Shown: positions 1-10,385, counted from the first letter of the stretch. The stretch is 45,566 nucleotides of DNA from Pseudomonas sp. TH10 (GCF_016651255.1 NZ_JAEKEG010000167.1:1-45566), one strand, 5' to 3'. Notes: generated by a model from the sequence alone, not told the origin. Translations and numbers: made by a program.

Positions 1-179
1 TCCCGTTAGTGCGAGATAGGTCGACATTACCTTGTCGTATGCCGGAAAGAATGCAGGGCCCGTGCCGGATTAACGAAGCCGATGAGCCGCGCAGGAAAAA
101 ACTGGCGAAAGGTTGTTCAAAAATCCACCAGTCCCGGTATGATCGCGCGCCCTGATGCACACACGCCTGGTAACTCCCG

Positions 180-623
180 ATGATGAAGCCCAACCTGATT
201 GCCGCCGCCGAGATCGATCGTCTCGATACGTGGGCAAAATATTCAGCCCCGATGTGCGGCTCCTGCGTGTCCAGCTGCTGCACGCTGCCGGTTGAAGTGA
301 AGATCAAGGATCTGGTGCGCATCGGTGTGGTCGACGAGTTCGAACTGGGCGACCCGCCGAAAAACATCGCCAAGCGTCTGCAAAAGGAAGGCCTGGTCGA
401 ACGCTTCAATCAGAAATCGGGGATCTTTACCCTGCAGCGCATGAGCAACAACGATTGCTACTACCTGGATCGTAAGAGCCGCCTGTGCACCATTTATGAC
501 AAGCGCCCGGATACCTGCCGCAATCACCCGAAAATCGGCCCGCGGCCGGGTTATTGCGCGTACAAGCCGAAGGAAGTGGTGCGCGAGACCAGCAGCTCGC
601 GGCGTACCCTTGAGAAGTTCTGA
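180..623 (+). CDS. YkgJ-family cysteine cluster protein
   Basis: A 147-residue soluble protein rich in cysteines: CGSCVSSCC near residues 26-34, then DCYYLD, CTIYDKRPDTCR and a late YCAY. This spacing of Cys residues is that of the YkgJ/UPF0153 zinc- or iron-binding cluster family, whose biochemical role is not settled. Two ATG codons stand in tandem at 180 and 183 and the ribosome site is weak, so either may be used. There is no signal peptide or membrane segment. It is transcribed toward typA and a REPIN separates the two genes. The family call rests on the Cys pattern; the function is unknown. Confidence 0.8.
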   Translation: MMKPNLIAAAEIDRLDTWAKYSAPMCGSCVSSCCTLPVEVKIKDLVRIGVVDEFELGDPPKNIAKRLQKEGLVERFNQKSGIFTLQRMSNNDCYYLDRKSRLCTIYDKRPDTCRNHPKIGPRPGYCAYKPKEVVRETSSSRRTLEKF

Positions 624-651
624 TCCAGAATCTCGCTGACTGACCGGGCCT

Positions 652-735
652 CATCGCTGGCAAGCCAGCTCCCACAGATAGTGCGCTGATTTGAAATAGC
701 GCAGAACCCTGTGGGAGCTGGCTTGCCAGCGATAG
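652..735. repeat. REPIN, inverted pair of REP elements
   Basis: Two REP palindromes face each other: CATCGCTGGCAAGCCAGCTC at 652 and its inverse ending near 735. Together they can fold into one long hairpin. The core GTGGGAGCTGGCTTGCCAGC is the same class as the pair at 14634-14726. Such elements lie between genes in Pseudomonas and are moved by RAYT transposases; no RAYT gene is present here. Confidence 0.9.
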
Positions 736-770
736 CATCGGCCCTGACAACACCGAAATCCCAGACAAAC

Positions 771-806
771 AAAAACGCCCCCGGTCTCTCGACCGGGGGC
801 GTTTTC
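771..806. terminator. Bidirectional intrinsic terminator
   Basis: A perfect GC hairpin (ACGCCCCCGGTC, loop TCTC, GACCGGGGGCGT) has an A-run on the left and a T-run on the right. It lies just past the 3' end of typA, which is read on the minus strand, and can also stop transcripts coming from 180-623. Confidence 0.85.
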
Positions 807-826
807 ATTCAGCCGGAACTAATGAC

Positions 827-2647
827 TCAGTTCTTGGCTTTCTTGGCAGCGCGGGTACGCTCGCTTTCGTCCAGGATCTTCTTGCGAAGACGGATGGACT
901 TAGGAGTAACTTCGCACAGCTCGTCTTCCTGGATGTATTCCAGAGCCTGTTCCAGAGTGAACTTCACTGGTGGAACCAGAGCGATGGTTTCGTCTTTACC
1001 CGAAGCACGCATGTTGTCGAGCTTCTTGCCCTTGGTAGGGTTAACGCCCAGGTCGTTGTCACGGCTGTTCTGACCAACGATTTGACCGTTGTAGATCTCT
1101 TGACCGTGTTCTACGAACAGCTTGCCACGAGCCTGCAGGGTTTCCAGCGAGTAGGTCAGTGCCTTGCCGGTTTCAACCGAAACCAGAACGCCGTTCTGAC
1201 GGCCGGACATGTGGCCCGACTTGACGGTGTCGTAGCGATCGAAGATCGAGGTCAGGATGCCAGCACCGTTGGTCAGGGTCAGGAACTGGTTACGGAAACC
1301 AATCAGACCACGAGCAGGGATGTTGTATTCCAGACGAACACGGCCCTTACCATCCGGAACCATGTTGCTCAGGTCGCCCTTACGCAGACCCATCTCTTCC
1401 ATGACCTTGCCCTGAGCTTCTTCAGGGATGTCGATGGTCACGTTTTCGAACGGTTCTTGCTTGACGCCGTCAACTTCACGAATGATTACTTCAGGACGGC
1501 CCAGGGCCAGCTCGAAGCCTTCGCGACGCATGGTTTCGATCAGTACCGAGAGGTGCAGCTCACCACGGCCGGAAACCTTGAACTTGTCAGCGGTGTCGCC
1601 TTCTTCAACGCGCAGAGCAACGTTGTAGAGCAGCTCTTTGTCCAGACGGTCCTTGATGTTACGGGACGTCACGAACTTGCCTTCTTTACCGCAGAAAGGC
1701 GAGTCGTTTACCTGGAAGGTCATCGAAACGGTTGGCTCGTCAACGGTCAGAGGCTTCATCGCCTCGACAGTGTCCGGGTGGCACAGGGTGTCGGAGATGA
1801 ACAGCGAGTCCATACCGCTGATGCAAACGATATCGCCTGCTGCAGCTTCTTCAACGTCAACGCGGTGCAGACCGTGGTGACCCATCAGCTTCAGGATACG
1901 GCCGTTACGGCGCTTGCCGTCGGCACCGATCGCCACAACCGGAGTGTTCGGCTTGACGCGACCACGAGCGATACGGCCAACGCCGATAACACCCAGGAAG
2001 CTGTTGTAGTCCAGAGCGGAGATCTGCATCTGGAACGCGCCATCACGGTCAACGGCCGGAGGCGGAACATGGTCGACTACCGCTTGGTACAGCGGGGTCA
2101 TGTCTTCAGCCATGGCGGTGTGATCCAGACCGGCAATGCCGTTCAGGGCCGAGGCGTAAACAACCTGGAAGTCCAGTTGTTCTTCGGTAGCACCGAGGTT
2201 GTCGAACAGGTCGAAGATCTGGTCCAGAACCCAGTCCGGACGCGCGCCTGGACGGTCAACCTTGTTGATTACCACGATCGGACGCAGGCCGGCTTCGAAA
2301 GCCTTCTTGGTCACGAAACGGGTTTGCGGCATAGGGCCGTCTTGAGCGTCAACCAGCAGCAGAACGGAGTCAACCATCGACATTACGCGTTCAACTTCGC
2401 CGCCGAAGTCGGCGTGGCCCGGGGTGTCCACGATGTTGATGTGGTAGCCGTTCCAGTTGATGGCGGTGTTTTTCGCCAGAATGGTAATACCGCGCTCTTT
2501 TTCCTGGTCGTTGGAGTCCATCACGCGCTCGTCGTTGAGCTCGTTGCGCTCCAGAGTGCCGGATTGACGCAGGAGTTTGTCTACCAGGGTGGTTTTACCA
2601 TGGTCAACGTGGGCAATGATGGCGATGTTGCGTAGATTTTCGATCAC
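827..2647 (-). CDS. typA: Ribosome-associated GTPase TypA/BipA
   Basis: This is a 606-residue translational GTPase of the EF-G-like class that binds the 70S ribosome and helps ribosome assembly and stress or low-temperature growth. Visible motifs are G1 AHVDHGKT (residues 12-19), switch [10 protein letters not shown], and [12 protein letters not shown] for guanine recognition. The EF-G domain III/V-like region and the TypA-specific C-terminal domain follow, ending in a Lys-rich tail. Length fits the family (about 605-610). The start is GTG at 2647-2645, giving the conserved [18 protein letters not shown]-terminus. It is read away from thiI and ends at the terminator at 771-806. Identification is secure. 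Confidence 0.97.
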   Translation of the reverse strand: MIENLRNIAIIAHVDHGKTTLVDKLLRQSGTLERNELNDERVMDSNDQEKERGITILAKNTAINWNGYHINIVDTPGHADFGGEVERVMSMVDSVLLLVDAQDGPMPQTRFVTKKAFEAGLRPIVVINKVDRPGARPDWVLDQIFDLFDNLGATEEQLDFQVVYASALNGIAGLDHTAMAEDMTPLYQAVVDHVPPPAVDRDGAFQMQISALDYNSFLGVIGVGRIARGRVKPNTPVVAIGADGKRRNGRILKLMGHHGLHRVDVEEAAAGDIVCISGMDSLFISDTLCHPDTVEAMKPLTVDEPTVSMTFQVNDSPFCGKEGKFVTSRNIKDRLDKELLYNVALRVEEGDTADKFKVSGRGELHLSVLIETMRREGFELALGRPEVIIREVDGVKQEPFENVTIDIPEEAQGKVMEEMGLRKGDLSNMVPDGKGRVRLEYNIPARGLIGFRNQFLTLTNGAGILTSIFDRYDTVKSGHMSGRQNGVLVSVETGKALTYSLETLQARGKLFVEHGQEIYNGQIVGQNSRDNDLGVNPTKGKKLDNMRASGKDETIALVPPVKFTLEQALEYIQEDELCEVTPKSIRLRKKILDESERTRAAKKAKN

Positions 2648-2786
2648 TTGTGTATCTCGATCAGAGGATTCGGTTTGCTGACAAGTCTTGGCAGCGATTA
2701 GCAGTAGTGTCCGGCATGGCCGTTACAGCTTGACGGCGGTGTCGGGGGGCCGGTGACGCAGGCCACAGGCAAACAGCCCCGGGCAC

Positions 2787-4240
2787 TTAGCTCGGTCGAT
2801 AAACGCGCACATTGGCATGCCCCTCACTGAGCAAATGGTGAGCATGCAGGCGACTCATCACGCCTTTGTCGCAATACAGCAGGTACTGGCGAGTCGGATC
2901 CAGCTCCTTGAAACGAGCGTTCACTGCGTAGAACGGCATCGTCTGTACTTCTACGCCAGCGAGTTCCAGCGGCTCATCCTCGGCGGCATCCGGGTGACGG
3001 ATGTCGATCACGATCTGGCCGGCCAGTGCTTCGCTGACTTCTTCAATCTGTACGTCCTGGCCCAGTTCGTCGATCACTCGATCGATCGGCACCAGTTTGG
3101 CGTTTTCGAGCGCTCGCTCGAGCACCGCCATGTCGAATTCTTTCTCTTCGTGTTCAACGCGCCCGCGTTTGGCGGCGGTCTTCGGATTGACCGAGATAAC
3201 GCCGCAGTACTCCGGCATGTGCCGGGCGAAATCGGCGGTGCCGATCTCGTTGGCCGTGTCGATGATGTCCTGCTTGTGCGCGACGATCAGCGGCCGCAGG
3301 ACCAGTTTGTCAGTCACGCAGTCGATCACCGACAGGTTCGGCAGCGTCTGGCTCGACACCTGGGAGACCGCTTCGCCAGTGACCAGAGCCTCGATTTGCA
3401 AGCGGTCGGCGATGTTGGACGCAGCGCGCAACATCATACGCTTCAAAACTACGCCCATATGACTGTTATCGACTTTCCCGAGAATTTCTCCCAGTACTTC
3501 CTCGAACGGTACACTGACAAATAACACGCGTTGGGAGCTGCCGTACTTCTTCCAGATGAAGTGCGCGACCTCCATCACCCCCAATTCATGGGCCCGCCCG
3601 CCCAGGTTGAAGAAGCAGAAATGGCTCATCAGCCCGCGGCGCATGATCTGGTAGGCGGCCACCGTTGAATCGAAGCCACCGGACATCAGCACAAGCGTCT
3701 GCTCCAGGGCACCCAGCGGATAACCGCCGATGCTGTTGTGCTGGTTGTGGATCACGAACAACCGTTTGTCGCGAATTTCGATACGAACTTCGATTTGCGG
3801 CTCTTTCAGAGAGATTCCGGCGGCGCCGCACTGACGACGCAGCTGGCTGCCGACGTATTTCTCGACATCCATGGAGCTGAATTCATGCTTGCCGGCGCGC
3901 TTGCAGCGCACCGAAAAATCTTCCCGGCCAGGGCATCACCGAAGTGCAGCTTGCACTTGGCGACGATGTCGTCGAAGTCGCCCAGCGGATACTCGTCGAT
4001 CTGCAGAAAGTGCGCGATGCCCGGCATGCAGGTCAGGCGCTCACCCATCTCTTTCAAGGCTTTGGGGTCGGTAACGCGGGTTTCCAGCTCGAGATTGTCC
4101 CACACACCGTTCACCACCACGGCCGGGTCCAGGTCGCGGAGCACGGTGCGGATGTTCTTGGCCAACTGGCGGATGAATTTCGTCCGGACAGGTCGGCTTT
4201 TGATGGTGATCTCGGGGAAGACTTTTACGATTAGTTTCAT
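2787..4240 (-). pseudogene. thiI: tRNA 4-thiouridine synthase ThiI, one-base frameshift
   Basis: ThiI makes 4-thiouridine at tRNA position 8 and supplies sulfur for the thiamine thiazole. The N-terminal part (4240 down to about 3914) is a ferredoxin-like/THUMP region starting [15 protein letters not shown]. The rest (from about 3911) holds the PP-loop SGGFDST and a C-terminal rhodanese domain with the sulfur-carrying Cys in LLYCDKG. The frame breaks near 3913/3914: adding one base (a C on the plus strand) restores [16 protein letters not shown] and gives 484 residues, the usual length for this protein. Every motif is intact on both sides, so a sequencing error in a working gene is more likely than real decay. 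Confidence 0.93.
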
Positions 4241-4455
4241 GAAAACAGCGCGCGCTGGGCCAGCCGAAAAAGGGGGCGCGGATTATAGCGGAAATTGCTC
4301 AAGGTTTAACCAGTTAATATGCAGAACCTTTGTCGCGCACCAAAACGGGTCATTTGTGTGAAAATGCGCCACATAAAGGGGCGAGTTTTGCCGTTTATGA
4401 ACGCCATACATCTATATAAGCGTGAAATTGGGGCAAAAAACCCATGCTGGGGCAC

Positions 4456-4471
4456 TGGCATGCAATTTGCT
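4456..4471 (+). promoter_or_regulatory. Sigma54 (-24/-12) promoter of glnA
   Basis: TGGCATGCAATTTGCT has GG and GC dinucleotides exactly 10 nt apart, the hallmark of RpoN promoters. It lies about 100 nt upstream of the glnA ATG. Two imperfect candidate NtrC sites built on GCACCA/TGCGCCA half-sites lie farther up, near 4332-4349 and 4364-4384; those are weak calls. NtrC encoded downstream is the expected activator under nitrogen limitation. Confidence 0.8.
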
Positions 4472-4570
4472 CCCTTGTGAGGCAGGTTGCCTTGGCAGAG
4501 TATCTGCGCCGGCATCACCAAAATTCCAAGGGCTATCCACTACCAAGCCCGAAGCCACCCGGAGGACACT

Positions 4571-5977
4571 ATGTCGAAGTCGGTTCAACTCATCAAAGAT
4601 CATGACGTCAAGTGGATTGATCTGCGCTTCACGGACACCAAAGGCACTCAGCACCACGTGACCATGCCGGCTCGCGATGCGCTGGATGACGACTTCTTCG
4701 AAGTCGGCAAAATGTTCGACGGTTCCTCCATCGCTGGCTGGAAAGGCATCGAAGCCTCCGACATGATCCTGCTGCCGGACGACGACACTGCCGTTCTCGA
4801 CCCGTTCACCGAAGACGCCACCCTGATCCTGGTGTGCGACATCATCGAACCTTCGAGCATGCAAGGCTACGACCGCGACCCACGTGCGATCGCCAAGCGC
4901 GCCGAAGAGCACCTGAAAGCCACCGGTATCGGTGACACTGTGTTCGCCGGTCCAGAGCCAGAATTCTTCATCTTCGACTCGGTTAAATTCAAGTCGGACA
5001 TCTCCGGCTCGATGTTCAAGATCTACTCCGAGCAAGGTTCGTGGATGTCCGACCAGGACATCGAAGGCGGCAACAAAGGTCACCGTCCAGGCGTCAAAGG
5101 TGGCTACTTCCCGGTTCCGCCGTTCGACCACGACCACGAAATCCGTACCTCCATGTGCAACGCACTGGAAGAAATGGGCCTGACCGTCGAAGTTCACCAC
5201 CACGAAGTGGCAACTGCCGGCCAGAACGAAATCGGCGTCAAGTTCAACACCCTGGTGAAGAAAGCCGACGAAACCCAAACCCTGAAGTACGTTGTACACA
5301 ACGTTGCTGACGCCTACGGCCGCACCGCGACCTTCATGCCGAAGCCACTGTACGGCGACAACGGTTCGGGCATGCACGTACACATGTCGATCTGGAAAGA
5401 CGGCAAGAACACCTTCGCAGGTGAAGGCTATGCCGGCCTGTCCGATACCGCTCTGTACTTCATCGGCGGCATCATCAAGCACGGTAAGGCCCTGAACGGC
5501 TTCACCAACCCGGCGACCAACTCCTACAAGCGTCTGGTGCCAGGCTTCGAAGCCCCGGTAATGCTGGCCTACTCGGCTCGCAACCGTTCCGCTTCGATCC
5601 GTATTCCTTACGTGTCGAGCCCGAAAGCCCGCCGTATCGAAGCACGCTTCCCGGATCCGGCTGCCAACCCGTACCTGGGCTTCGCAGCTCTGCTGATGGC
5701 CGGTCTGGACGGTATCCAGAACAAGATCCACCCAGGCGACGCTGCTGACAAAAACCTGTACGACCTGCCGCCTGAAGAGGCGAAAGAGATCCCACAAGTT
5801 TGCGGCAGCCTGAAAGAAGCCTTGGAAGAGCTGGACAAGGGCCGCGCGTTCCTGACCAAGGGCGGCGTGTTCTCCGACGACTTCATCGACGCTTACATCG
5901 CGCTGAAATCCGAAGAAGAAATCAAGGTTCGCACCTTCGTACACCCACTGGAATACGAGCTGTACTACAGCTGCTGA
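4571..5977 (+). CDS. glnA: Type I glutamine synthetase
   Basis: It makes glutamine from glutamate, ammonia and ATP and is the main entry of ammonium into metabolism. The 468-residue product has the GSI beta-grasp N-domain ([14 protein letters not shown]), the FDGSSIAGW motif, the metal-binding GPEPEFF, the [10 protein letters not shown] motif and the [11 protein letters not shown] substrate loop. The tyrosine in NLYDLPPEE is the adenylylation site used by GlnE in the GSI-beta class. ATG at 4571 follows GGAGGAC at an ideal distance; an upstream in-frame extension to 4487 would cross the leader and is rejected. A sigma54 promoter precedes it and a strong terminator follows. Confidence 0.98.
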   Translation: MSKSVQLIKDHDVKWIDLRFTDTKGTQHHVTMPARDALDDDFFEVGKMFDGSSIAGWKGIEASDMILLPDDDTAVLDPFTEDATLILVCDIIEPSSMQGYDRDPRAIAKRAEEHLKATGIGDTVFAGPEPEFFIFDSVKFKSDISGSMFKIYSEQGSWMSDQDIEGGNKGHRPGVKGGYFPVPPFDHDHEIRTSMCNALEEMGLTVEVHHHEVATAGQNEIGVKFNTLVKKADETQTLKYVVHNVADAYGRTATFMPKPLYGDNGSGMHVHMSIWKDGKNTFAGEGYAGLSDTALYFIGGIIKHGKALNGFTNPATNSYKRLVPGFEAPVMLAYSARNRSASIRIPYVSSPKARRIEARFPDPAANPYLGFAALLMAGLDGIQNKIHPGDAADKNLYDLPPEEAKEIPQVCGSLKEALEELDKGRAFLTKGGVFSDDFIDAYIALKSEEEIKVRTFVHPLEYELYYSC

Positions 5978-6009
5978 TCCGGTAGCGCCAGCACTCGCGG
6001 CGTGACAAA

Positions 6010-6038
6010 AAGAGGCCTCCTTCGGGAGGCCTTTTTTA
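6010..6038 (+). terminator. Intrinsic terminator of glnA
   Basis: AGGCCTCC, loop TTCG, GGAGGCCT followed by a run of T residues, 33 nt past the glnA stop codon. Confidence 0.9.
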
Positions 6039-6051
6039 TGCGTACAAGATC

Positions 6052-6115
6052 AAAAGATCGCAGCCTTCGGCAGCGCCCACAGGCGCGTAGGAGCTGCCGA
6101 AGGCTGCGATCTTTG
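6052..6115. repeat. Inverted repeat of the AGATCGCAGCCTTCGGCAGC class
   Basis: Arms AAAGATCGCAGCCTTCGGCA and its reverse complement flank a short centre (6075-6091). The same element forms the outer arms of the repeat at 18278-18429. It is a second family of intergenic palindromes, distinct from the GTGGGAGC REPs. Confidence 0.85.
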
Positions 6116-6209
6116 CTCCTGCTTTTTCATACCGAAATATTAACGAGTTGGGTCAAGCGCCAGCCCTGACCTATGCTGCAACCCATCGCTTTCGTTTCTG
6201 GTCGATTTC

Positions 6210-6719
6210 ATGGGTCGCACCTTTTCATACATCCTGCTGGTGATCGCCCTGCCCGCCGCCGCGCAGATCTACAAGTACACCGACGCCAACGGCAACACGG
6301 TGTACAGCGATCACTCGCCGGACGGGGTCAAGGCGCAGCCGGTGGAGTTGCCGCCGCTAAACAGCGTCGAATCACAACCACCTGCTGCGCCGCCTGTTGA
6401 CGCCGTCACTGACGAACAGCCGCGCAGCGCATACGAAGTGCTGGAATTGACCAACCTGCCCACCAGCGAAGCGTTACGCGCCAATAACGGCACCTTCACC
6501 GTGAACGTGTTGATCAAACCACGCCTGCAGGGCCCGCATCTGTTCCGGCTGCTGCTGGATGACCAGCCCTACGGCCAGCCTGGCAACGTGCCAGTCCTGC
6601 AGTTGGTAAACATCGATCGTGGCACCCACAGCCTCGCGGTACAGGTGATCAGCGGGGAAAACGTCGTGCAGCAAAGCCCGACCGTGACCTTCACCGTGCA
6701 GCGAGTCCACAAGCCTTGA
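6210..6719 (+). CDS. DUF4124 domain protein, secreted
   Basis: A 169-residue protein with an N-terminal signal segment (MGRTFSYILLVIALPAAA) followed at once by the DUF4124 motif QIYKYTDANGNTVYSDHSPDG. The C-terminal half resembles a beta-sandwich (LLDDQPYGQPGNVPVLQLVNIDRGTHSLAVQV). A periplasmic or envelope place is likely; no function is established. The following gene is a paralogue that starts inside its stop codon, so the two are probably one transcript. The pair sits between glnA and ntrB, as in other Pseudomonas. Confidence 0.85.
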   Translation: MGRTFSYILLVIALPAAAQIYKYTDANGNTVYSDHSPDGVKAQPVELPPLNSVESQPPAAPPVDAVTDEQPRSAYEVLELTNLPTSEALRANNGTFTVNVLIKPRLQGPHLFRLLLDDQPYGQPGNVPVLQLVNIDRGTHSLAVQVISGENVVQQSPTVTFTVQRVHKP

Positions 6720-7336
6720 AAGGGTGGCTGTTGGCCGGACTGCTGATTGCGCTGCCCGCGTCGGCAGAAATATTTACCTACGTCGATGCCCAGGGCAATC
6801 GGGTCTTCACCGATCAGCCCGGCTCCGGCAACGCGAAGCGCGTACCGCTGGTGCCGGGTAATCGCATGTCCGCCAATCCGGGCAACGCCAAACCGGCGAC
6901 ACCCAGACAACAAGCCGCAGCGCCCTCCCTTTTTCGCTACGACCTGCTGAGGGTGCTGGTACCCGAACCTGACGCCACGCTGCGCAGCAGCGCCGGTGAA
7001 CTGATCGTCAGTGTGACCAGCGAGCCCGGCCTGCAACGGGGTCACCGGTACCGCCTGCTGCTGGACGGCAAACCCACCGCCGAACCCGGCCTCAGCCCGG
7101 TTTTTGCCCTGACCAACGTCGATCGCGGCAGTCACAACCTGTCCGTTGAAATCCTCGACCAGCAAGGACGCACCGTAGAGCGCACCGCCAACCAGCCCTT
7201 TCATATGCTGCGAATTTCCCTTGCCCAGAAACGCCAGGTCAAACCCTGCGCCCTTACCGACTTCGGCCAGCGCCCGGAGTGCCCGCTCAAGGACAAACCC
7301 GAAGAGGAGAAAAATCCCTTTCTGAAGTTCTTTTAG
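6716..7336 (+). CDS. DUF4124 domain protein, paralogue of the gene before it
   Basis: A 206-residue protein with a signal segment (MKGWLLAGLLIALPASA), the DUF4124 motif EIFTYVDAQGNRVFTDQPGSG, and the same C-terminal fold as the upstream gene (YRLLLDGKPTAEPGLSPVFALTNVDRGSHNLSVEI). It uses a TTG start that overlaps the previous stop as TTGA, a 4-nt overlap that implies translational coupling. The last 30 residues hold a Cys pair (KPCALTDFGQRPEC) absent from the first copy. The two genes look like a tandem duplication. Function unknown. Confidence 0.85.
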   Translation: MKGWLLAGLLIALPASAEIFTYVDAQGNRVFTDQPGSGNAKRVPLVPGNRMSANPGNAKPATPRQQAAAPSLFRYDLLRVLVPEPDATLRSSAGELIVSVTSEPGLQRGHRYRLLLDGKPTAEPGLSPVFALTNVDRGSHNLSVEILDQQGRTVERTANQPFHMLRISLAQKRQVKPCALTDFGQRPECPLKDKPEEEKNPFLKFF

Positions 7337-7565
7337 CCCTCAGCCTGCTTGCGCACTATATTGGTGCGCGCAGAGGCGCAGTACCCACTTCTCATCCCAT
7401 TTTGGTTCGAAACTACCCGTCGAAGCTGGCAAAACGCCACGCAAAAGAGCGTCAAACGCCTGTTTCAGGCGATCGACGCTTCTTTTCAGAGCCTTGGTTT
7501 GTTTTTTGCATTTTCCAGTCACAAACGCTTTTTCTTGCGCACGCCCTGCTCCAAAAGAGGTCCTG

Positions 7566-8651
7566 ATGACCATTAGCGACGCAATCCACCGTTTGCTGCT
7601 CGACAACCTGACCACCGCCACCATTCTGCTCGACGCACAACTGCGCCTGGAGTACATGAACCCGGCGGCAGAAATGCTCCTGGCAATCAGCGGGCAGCGC
7701 AGTCACGGGCAATTCATCAGTGAATTGTTCACCGAGTCCACCGAAGCGCTGAATTCCCTGCGCCAAGCGGTAGAACAAGCGCACCCGTTCACCAAGCGCG
7801 AAGCGATGCTCACCGCCCTCACCGGCCAGACCCTGACCGTGGATTACGCTGTGACGCCGATTCTCAGCAACGGCGCGACCATGCTTCTGCTGGAAGTCCA
7901 CCCGCGCGACCGCTTGCTGCGGATCACCAAGGAAGAGGCGCAAATTTCCAAGCAGGAAACCAGCAAGATGCTGGTGCGCGGCCTCGCCCATGAGATCAAG
8001 AACCCGCTCGGCGGCATCCGTGGCGCGGCGCAGTTGCTGGCCCGCGAACTGCCGGAAGACAGCCTGCGCGACTACACCAACGTGATCATTGAAGAGGCCG
8101 ACCGTCTGCGCAACCTGGTCGATCGCATGCTCGGTTCGAACAAACTGCCGTCGCTGGCGATGTGCAATATTCACGAAGTGCTCGAACGCGTCTGCCATTT
8201 GGTCGAAGCCGAAAGCCAGGGTTGCATCACCTTGGTGCGCGATTACGACCCGAGTATTCCCGACGTACTGATCGACCGTGAGCAAATGATTCAGGCGGTG
8301 TTGAACATCGTGCGCAATGCGATGCAGGCGATCAGCAGCCAGAACGAGTTGCGCCTGGGCCGCATCAGCCTGCGCACCCGCGCCATGCGCCAGTTCACCA
8401 TCGGCCATATCCGCCATCGTCTGGTGACCAAGATCGAGATCATCGACAACGGCCCGGGGATCCCCGCGGAACTTCAGGAAACCATTTTCTTTCCCATGGT
8501 CAGCGGCCGTCCGGACGGTACCGGGCTGGGCCTGGCCATTACCCAGAACATCATCAGCCAGCACCAGGGCCTGATCGAGTGTGACAGCCATCCAGGCCAC
8601 ACCACGTTCTCGATCTTTCTGCCACTGGAACAAGGAGCCACATCGACATGA
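7566..8651 (+). CDS. ntrB: Nitrogen regulation sensor kinase NtrB
   Basis: A 361-residue cytoplasmic histidine kinase/phosphatase that, with PII, sets the phosphorylation of NtrC according to nitrogen supply. An N-terminal PAS domain (about residues 5-115) is followed by the H-box GLAHEIKNPLGG with the phosphorylated His at about 142. The HATPase domain has an N-box (VLNIVRNAMQAI), a G1 box (IIDNGPGIP) and a G2 box (GRPDGTGLGLAI). The ATG at 7566 gives the usual MTISDAIHRLLLDNL start. Its stop overlaps the ntrC start as ATGA. Confidence 0.96.
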   Translation: MTISDAIHRLLLDNLTTATILLDAQLRLEYMNPAAEMLLAISGQRSHGQFISELFTESTEALNSLRQAVEQAHPFTKREAMLTALTGQTLTVDYAVTPILSNGATMLLLEVHPRDRLLRITKEEAQISKQETSKMLVRGLAHEIKNPLGGIRGAAQLLARELPEDSLRDYTNVIIEEADRLRNLVDRMLGSNKLPSLAMCNIHEVLERVCHLVEAESQGCITLVRDYDPSIPDVLIDREQMIQAVLNIVRNAMQAISSQNELRLGRISLRTRAMRQFTIGHIRHRLVTKIEIIDNGPGIPAELQETIFFPMVSGRPDGTGLGLAITQNIISQHQGLIECDSHPGHTTFSIFLPLEQGATST

Positions 8652-10084
8652 GCCGTAGTGAAACCGTCTGGATCGTCGATGACGACCGTTCTATCCGTTG
8701 GGTTCTGGAAAAGGCCTTGCAGCAGGAAGGCATGACCACGCAGAGCTTCGACAGCGCGGATGGCGTGATGAGTCGCCTGGCCCGTCAGCAGCCGGATGTG
8801 ATCATTTCCGACATCCGTATGCCGGGTGCCAGTGGCCTGGATCTGTTGGCGCGGATTCGCGAGCAGCACCCACGGCTGCCAGTGATCATCATGACCGCTC
8901 ACTCCGATCTGGACAGCGCTGTCGCGTCCTATCAGGGCGGCGCGTTCGAGTACCTGCCAAAACCGTTCGACGTCGACGAAGCCGTATCGCTGGTCAAGCG
9001 GGCGAACCAGCACGCCCAGGAGCAGCAAGGTCTTGAAGTCGTTCCGACCCTGACCCGCACTCCGGAAATCATCGGTGAAGCGCCGGCGATGCAGGAAGTG
9101 TTTCGCGCCATCGGACGCTTGAGCCACTCCAACATCACCGTGCTGATCAACGGCGAATCCGGCACCGGTAAAGAACTGGTCGCCCACGCCCTGCACCGCC
9201 ACAGCCCACGCGCGGCTTCGCCGTTCATCGCGCTGAACATGGCGGCGATCCCCAAGGATCTGATGGAATCCGAGCTGTTCGGCCATGAGAAAGGCGCGTT
9301 CACCGGTGCAGCAAACCTGCGTCGCGGGCGCTTTGAGCAGGCTGACGGCGGCACACTGTTCCTCGACGAAATCGGCGACATGCCGGCGGACACGCAAACC
9401 CGTTTGCTGCGCGTTCTGGCCGACGGCGAGTTCTATCGTGTTGGCGGGCATGTGCCGGTCAAGGTGGATGTGCGCATCATCGCGGCGACTCACCAGAACC
9501 TGGAAACCCTGGTGCACGCGGGTAAATTCCGCGAAGACTTGTTCCACCGCCTCAACGTCATCCGCATCCACATTCCACGACTGTCGGACCGCCGCGAAGA
9601 CATCCCGACCCTGGCCAAGCACTTCCTCAGCCGCGCCGCGCAGGAACTGGCAGTGGAGCCCAAGCTGCTCAAGAGCGAGACCGAGGAGTACCTGAAGAAC
9701 CTGCCGTGGGGCGGCAACGTGCGTCAGCTGGAGAACACCTGCCGCTGGATTACGGTGATGGCTTCCGGTCGCGAAGTGCACATCAGCGACCTGCCGCCAG
9801 AACTGCTGAACCTGCCGCAGGACTCGGCACCGGTGACCAACTGGGAGCAGGCGCTGCGCCAGTGGGCAGACCAGGCACTGGCCCGAGGCCAGTCGAGCTT
9901 GCTCGACAGCGCAGTGCCGGCGTTTGAGCGGATCATGATCGAGACGGCGCTCAAGCACACGGCTGGGCGTCGACGTGATGCGGCGGTGTTGTTGGGTTGG
10001 GGGCGTAATACCCTGACTCGCAAGATCAAGGAATTGGGGATGAAGGTTGATGGTGGGGATGATGATGAGGGGGAAGAGGGCTAA
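8648..10084 (+). CDS. ntrC: Nitrogen response regulator NtrC, sigma54 activator
   Basis: The 478-residue enhancer-binding protein activates sigma54 promoters in nitrogen limitation. The receiver domain has the acid pocket DDD (11-13), phospho-acceptor Asp55 in ISDIRMPG and Lys105 in LPKPFD. The AAA+ domain has Walker A GESGTGKE (169-176) and the sigma54-contact loop GAFTGA (216-221). A Fis-type helix-turn-helix near the end (KHTAGRRRDAAVLLGWGRNTLTRKI) binds DNA. An acidic tail GGDDDEGEEG closes the protein. Both glnA and the sRNA downstream have sigma54 promoters that it would drive. Confidence 0.97.
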   Translation: MSRSETVWIVDDDRSIRWVLEKALQQEGMTTQSFDSADGVMSRLARQQPDVIISDIRMPGASGLDLLARIREQHPRLPVIIMTAHSDLDSAVASYQGGAFEYLPKPFDVDEAVSLVKRANQHAQEQQGLEVVPTLTRTPEIIGEAPAMQEVFRAIGRLSHSNITVLINGESGTGKELVAHALHRHSPRAASPFIALNMAAIPKDLMESELFGHEKGAFTGAANLRRGRFEQADGGTLFLDEIGDMPADTQTRLLRVLADGEFYRVGGHVPVKVDVRIIAATHQNLETLVHAGKFREDLFHRLNVIRIHIPRLSDRREDIPTLAKHFLSRAAQELAVEPKLLKSETEEYLKNLPWGGNVRQLENTCRWITVMASGREVHISDLPPELLNLPQDSAPVTNWEQALRQWADQALARGQSSLLDSAVPAFERIMIETALKHTAGRRRDAAVLLGWGRNTLTRKIKELGMKVDGGDDDEGEEG

Positions 10085-10118
10085 GTACCCTGTAAATCAT
10101 CGTCGCTGCATAGATCCA

Positions 10119-10210
10119 TTCGCGGGCAAGCCCGCTCCCACAGAGAACCCGGTGTTTTCACGATTGCGTGAACAACACTGGCCCCTGTGGGAGCGGGCTT
10201 GCCCGCGATG
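10119..10210. repeat. REPIN downstream of ntrC
   Basis: Inverted REP pair with the core CGCGGGCAAGCCCGCTCCCA and its reverse complement, separated by about 40 nt. Same subtype as 11636-11702. Confidence 0.9.
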
Positions 10211-10321
10211 CTTTTGGCCCCACCGTGCACCGACTGAATGCACCGTGAACCGCAATCGCGCACGAATGCTGATTTAGAACCCCGCCTGCTTTCGCAATCG
10301 AACCCTGACCGAAAAAACACG

Positions 10322-10344
10322 AAAGCCCCGAATTCCGGGGCTTC
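10322..10344. terminator. Hairpin between ntrC and the sRNA
   Basis: AAGCCCCG, loop AATT, CGGGGCTT makes a stable stem. The plus-strand side lacks a clean T-run; the minus strand reads into GTGTTTTTT, so it may act better in that direction. It is the only terminator-like element between ntrC and the sigma54 promoter at 10386. Confidence 0.55.
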
Positions 10345-10385
10345 CGCGTTTCTGAGCGGTTTTTTTGTTTCATCAGATTAAAAAC

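Noticed and set aside
1082..2635. Long plus-strand ORF of 517 codons
   Set aside because: It is antisense to typA; GC-rich codon use leaves open frames on the other strand. No domains and no ribosome site.
4412..5944. Minus-strand ORF of 510 codons
   Set aside because: Antisense shadow of glnA.
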